From Theobroma cacao (taxonomy: Eukaryota; Streptophyta; Magnoliopsida; Malvales; Malvaceae), in NCBI RefSeq assembly GCF_000208745.1, contig NC_030858.1:31508171-31572170 (forward strand): a DNA stretch of 64,000 nucleotides, read 5' to 3'. Positions 61,568-64,000 of the stretch are shown piece by piece. The notes beneath the pieces are model-generated. The model had not been told where the DNA came from. It made no database searches and saw only the letters and a list, made by a program, of their open reading frames with translations. The position numbers and the translations under genes are program-made. The stretch's first letter is position 1. Each line of letters starts with the position of its first letter.

Positions 61568-63322
61568 AGTACGCTTATATATTCTAATGATCCAAGATTT
61601 GGCGCGTCTGGTATGTGGTATCTACCTTTGAGCCAATTGGTTTGGTCAAGGAATATATATTGTCATTTAATGCATACTGAATCGCATAACTATATATGAT
61701 AGAGGTTTTCTTTCATGTTAGTGCAATAATAAAGAGTTATTAAGTACTAATTGGATGAAGCCCATGGAACATAAAGGCCTTGCAAGAGAATTGTAAAATT
61801 GTTACAATTATGAGATCACTATGCATTAAAGCCATGTTCCTAAAATTATTCCTAGTCATTGTATTGTCAATATAGGGCATTGACAATGCTCAAAGACTGA
61901 TACATGTTAAGCCTCATTACTTAGGAAGTAAGCAATCAATATCATAAATTGAAGTATATAGGATACTTGAGGATAATATGTAGGTGCTTGTTAAATAACA
62001 AGTTCACTGAACATGACCCGTTATGAGAACTCCATTTGGTATCACTCAAGTGTCTATGAAATATGTTCTCATGTGATAGTCGTCCAACCAGTCCTCAGAC
62101 TTGAGACACCAGGTTATCTTTTATGGGGAATGACATACTTTGATTTCATCTCTATAGGTCTGGAGGCTACCAAATACCTAAATAGGGTGTTTTTGGGTAT
62201 GCCATGAAACATGCGAAGGTGAATGAGTGATTAAGAGAGGATTCAACACCCCAAGTGATATGAGGGAATGTATCTCACTTGTTTTCAATTCTTGATTAAC
62301 TTGTATAAAGTCTTTGGCCAAAGCATGATGAATTTGAGAAAAGTTGGTTTCCTAAATTCATAAGGTTAGTCATAAATTATAAGAACTAATATGGAATGCT
62401 ATAAGTAGACGCTGAGCCATGCTTTATGAAATATCTGGGATATTTCATGAAAGGATCATATTACACTGAGAGGCTTATTACTGAAGGGTTTTGTCAAATT
62501 CTTTAATTGACTCTCTAACATTTGGATGGTCATGATGTAGTGTTAGATGTCGCTCATGATCTGTAAATATAAATCAATTATCAAATTGATATTTGGTTAG
62601 GATTTATATTTATTACCAACATGTTAGAAGCCTAATGGGTCACACACATTAAGTGATATGATTAGGATTAAATAAGAATAATTAATTAAGTTGGACTTAA
62701 TTGAAATAGACCAAAATAAAGTGAAAAATTAATTAAGTTCACAAAGACTAATTAAATTAAAATACAATTGTTGTATTTACGATTGCAACTTAGTTTGGCT
62801 ATATAAATATGTTATGTTAACAAATTAAAACTCTAAACCTCCAACCACTTTTCAGTCGTTTCATAAAATAAGAAAAGAAAAATAGTTTTCTTCGTCTGAC
62901 AAAAATAAGATTCGGCAAGAATTTTTATCCTTTTGTTTTAGAAACAAAACTTGCTAGCACAAGTAAAAAAATCTTACCTCTGAAAAGGTCTTATTCGGTC
63001 ATTGTGTGGATCACTATTAGAGGCCAAACACTTGGGTGGTTGAAGATTTGACAAATCCTAAAGGTGAAGAAGCAAAGATTTTGATTTAATTGGATTTTAA
63101 TTACAAACTCTAGAGCAAGGTACGTAACTCTTAAACTTATGAATGTTCATAATTAATTAAAAAATTACATGAAAAACACAAACATTGATCCTATAGGATT
63201 CGACTGTTTCTCTGATTAAATACTAGTTTATTATTCAATTGCGTTATAGTTTTAAATTTATTGATTATTTTCATATTTGAACATGATTTAATTGGCTCAT
63301 GCTTCATGTTTCGGGGAGAATG

Positions 63323-63324
<2 letters not shown>
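61568..63324. repeat. Unclassified dispersed-repeat-like sequence, possibly LTR retroelement
   Basis: Non-coding 1.75 kb. Text such as gttcactgaacatgacccgt, gactaagtt-rich AT runs and gtgtggatcactattagagg resembles non-coding parts of plant LTR elements, but no LTR pair, primer-binding site or domain was found. A TATA-like ctatataaatatg lies near 62800. Called weakly. Confidence 0.35.
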
Positions 63325-63356
<32 letters not shown>

Positions 63357-63418
63357 ATATTATATATANCAAACTTGGTGTATATTATATATATATATTA
63401 TATATATATATATATTAT
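63325..63418. repeat. (TA)n repeat with an ambiguous base
   Basis: Two TA-rich tracts surround ancaaacttggtgtat. Base 63369 is N, so this repeat was not resolved in the assembly. Confidence 0.9.
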
Positions 63419-64000
63419 GTTTTTCTTTTGCACTAGCCAATCAACACCTTTGATTGCTTTATTTTACGTTGAATATACACTTTCCCCTCCCTCCCCCACA
63501 GCTTGTCATTACGAATTAGCATAAACTTTAAAAATGTTATTATTTTAAGATTTTCTATTAAAAAAAAAAGAATGAGTATCATTTCTATCTAGTGATGGAA
63601 TCAGGGTTTCGTATTTGAGGATGGACAAGAGGTAGGTTAGTCATGAAGTCTTAAGACAATGAGGCTTGGAGAATAATTGATCTACTACAATAAGTATTAC
63701 TTTATTCTCTAAATTTACTAAAATTAATTTTTGATTAATTGCTGTGAAACATCTCATCAAATAAGAAATTATTATCAAGACAAAACTATGAAATTTAAAA
63801 AAAACAAATGTATATTATGGAAATATATAAAAGCAACATTTAAATTTATTCGCATAAACAACAAAGAATATGAGTTCTCTATCATATATTATAACCAGAA
63901 TGTCCAAAAAGTCCTAACCATAACAAACCAAGAAAAGCACAATCTTCTAAGCCAAGAGAGGCCCAACCCTCTAAAAGACCGTGATCAAGATTAATCATTA
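63419..64000. other. Right end of window, AT-rich, no gene seen
   Basis: An 87-codon Lys/Asn-rich plus-strand frame (63731-63994) has no recognisable motif and AT-driven composition, so I do not call it. Confidence 0.4.

Noticed and set aside
61568..63324. LTR retrotransposon with defined LTRs
   Set aside because: No pair of long direct repeats, primer-binding site or domain seen, so listed only as an unclassified repeat.
1..64000. tRNA, rRNA or snRNA genes
   Set aside because: No recognisable tRNA A/B-box pair with cloverleaf, rRNA or spliceosomal RNA core was noticed by eye; a covariance-model search could still find one.

Overview
The window is nuclear DNA of a flowering plant, most likely a eudicot. 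Genes have short exons with GT..AG junctions and long AT-rich introns. Their proteins match plant families closely, and the spacers are full of plant-type transposons. I cannot name the species.

Gene-rich half (1 to about 36,000). In order: the last 15 exons of the proteasome adaptor ECM29 (+); a BaiN/HI0933-type FAD-dependent oxidoreductase (+); a small Lys/Arg-rich, probably nucleolar protein (+); a short conserved protein of unknown function (+); mitochondrial-type chaperonin Cpn10 (-), which shares a 382 bp divergent promoter with 20S proteasome subunit alpha-3 PAG1 (+); and a GAMYB-type R2R3-MYB (-) carrying a miR159 target site. Exon junctions were placed by hand so that reading frame and family similarity are kept. 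ECM29, Cpn10 and PAG1 all serve protein quality control, but nothing shows that their clustering is functional.

Transposon-rich half (about 36,900 to 64,000). No intact cellular gene is visible. A 6.46 kb LINE (minus strand) is complete from 5' end to poly(A) and is bounded by a 15 bp target-site duplication, but its ORFs are broken. To its right lie three small terminal-inverted-repeat elements; one is a 642 bp Mutator-like element with a perfect 9 bp duplication and nine internal 27-28 bp repeats. Next come two related LINE ORF1 fragments with an RRM domain (about 48,900-51,718 and 60,004-61,567), the first split by a 1.16 kb fold-back insertion; a decayed plant-mobile-domain (PMD) gene; and a second copy of a 36,945-37,590 sequence block, interrupted by a 797 bp hAT-type element. 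The uninterrupted copies act as empty sites that date these insertions after the duplications.

I found no convincing new biological system. The observations most worth following are the nested insertions with internal empty-site controls, the Cpn10/PAG1 divergent promoter with site II and telo-box motifs, and splice-site oddities in the FAD oxidoreductase and GAMYB genes.
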